A stretch of DNA of 6,201 nt from Candidatus Nesterenkonia stercoripullorum (GTDB lineage Bacteria; Actinomycetota; Actinomycetes; Actinomycetales; Micrococcaceae), in assembly GCA_019114115.1 (NCBI GenBank), contig DXGD01000301.1, positions 1 to 6,201 on the forward strand. The letters are read 5' to 3'. A program made the translations under genes and the position numbers. Of this stretch, positions 5,933-6,201 are shown piece by piece; the stretch's first letter is position 1; each line of letters starts with the position of its first letter. Below the pieces are notes generated by a model. The model was not told where the DNA came from. It saw only the letters and a program-made list of their open reading frames with translations, and ran no database searches.

Positions 5933-5968
5933 ACGGGGCCTGAGCCGGATGTACGGCTCAGGCCCCGT
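5933..5968. terminator. Bidirectional hairpin terminator between dctM and the convergent dehydratase gene
   Basis: The arms ACGGGGCCTGAGCCG (5933-5947) and CGGCTCAGGCCCCGT (5954-5968) are perfectly complementary over 15 bp around the loop GATGTA. The position, between two converging genes, fits a shared terminator. Neither side has a T tract, so it would be the T-less type often proposed in actinobacteria. Confidence 0.8.
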
Positions 5969-6013
5969 CTGCTGAGGTTCAGGCTCGGCGGGAGGTCAGG
6001 CTCCCGGGCGTGG

Positions 6014-6201
6014 TCACCAATCGTGAATCGTGCCGTCTGCCAAGCGGTTATAGGGCAGGTAAGCCTGCTGGTAGGGGTACTTCTGCGCGGCTTCAGTGTT
6101 GAATTCGACGCCGAGGCCGGGGTTCTCGCCGGGGTGGAGGTAGCCGTCGGTGAAGCTGAGCGACTGCTCGAAGACCTCATTGGTGGCCGGGGAGTGGGGC
6201 A
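6014..6201 (-). CDS. manD: ManD/RspA-type sugar-acid dehydratase (enolase superfamily), C-terminal fragment
   Basis: The reverse strand enters at the window edge and ends in TGA at 6016-6014, giving the last 61 residues of a longer protein (family members are about 400 residues). The end carries the family hallmark: FTDGYLHPGENPGLGVEFN, then YPYQQAYLPYNRLADGTIHD and a terminal Trp. This tail is characteristic of D-mannonate dehydratase and the starvation-sensing protein RspA, members of the enolase superfamily. D-mannonate dehydratases remove water from D-mannonate to give 2-keto-3-deoxy-D-gluconate in hexuronate breakdown; some relatives act weakly on D-gluconate or on other aldonates such as D-altronate. 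The metal-binding and catalytic residues lie upstream, outside the window, so the exact activity cannot be checked. It converges on the dctPQM operon, with the hairpin at 5933-5968 between them. It probably acts on the imported sugar acid or its derivative. The family call is firm; the symbol is the best fit. Confidence 0.85.
   Translation of the reverse strand, partial: PHSPATNEVFEQSLSFTDGYLHPGENPGLGVEFNTEAAQKYPYQQAYLPYNRLADGTIHDW

Noticed and set aside
1..6201. tRNA, rRNA, CRISPR array, insertion sequence or prophage signatures
   Set aside because: Reading both strands showed no cloverleaf-like tRNA, no spaced direct repeats of CRISPR type, no transposase and no terminal inverted repeats.

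Overview
The window is about 6.2 kb of GC-rich DNA (codon third positions strongly G/C) and reads as an actinobacterial chromosome. Pointers to this are strong GGAGG-type ribosome binding sites, a LacI-type local regulator, a lipoprotein-anchored binding protein typical of Gram-positive TRAP systems, and a T-less hairpin terminator. Several soluble segments are rich in Asp/Glu, which would fit a halotolerant Micrococcales-like host, but the genus cannot be fixed from this sequence.

Layout from left to right: the last 49 residues of an Asp/Glu/hydantoin racemase-family protein (+); an AI-2E-family membrane protein (+); a convergent LacI-family repressor (-); a divergent intergenic region of 265 bp that holds the candidate promoter, operators and a leader hairpin; a complete three-gene TRAP transporter dctP-dctQ-dctM (+), with both internal junctions being 1-base TGATG overlaps; a 15-bp-stem hairpin; and the C-terminal 61 residues of a ManD/RspA-type sugar-acid dehydratase (-), cut by the window edge.

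The right-hand two thirds form a coherent sugar-acid uptake and catabolism locus. The DctP lipoprotein would capture a hexuronate or aldonate outside the membrane, DctQM would import it with an ion gradient, the LacI-type protein transcribed divergently from the operon would sense the substrate or a product, and the dehydratase would convert an aldonate such as D-mannonate to 2-keto-3-deoxygluconate. The substrate is inferred from neighbours and from a binding-protein motif, not proven. The two genes on the left look unrelated to this pathway.

Nothing here is a clearly new system. The most unusual features are small: a six-unit 15-bp coding repeat at the end of dctQ whose last unit has become the dctM ribosome binding site; a similar short repeat tail plus a duplicated stop-codon segment at the end of the AI-2E gene; a LacI hinge that lacks the usual leucine; and a racemase fragment with glycine where the second catalytic cysteine is expected.
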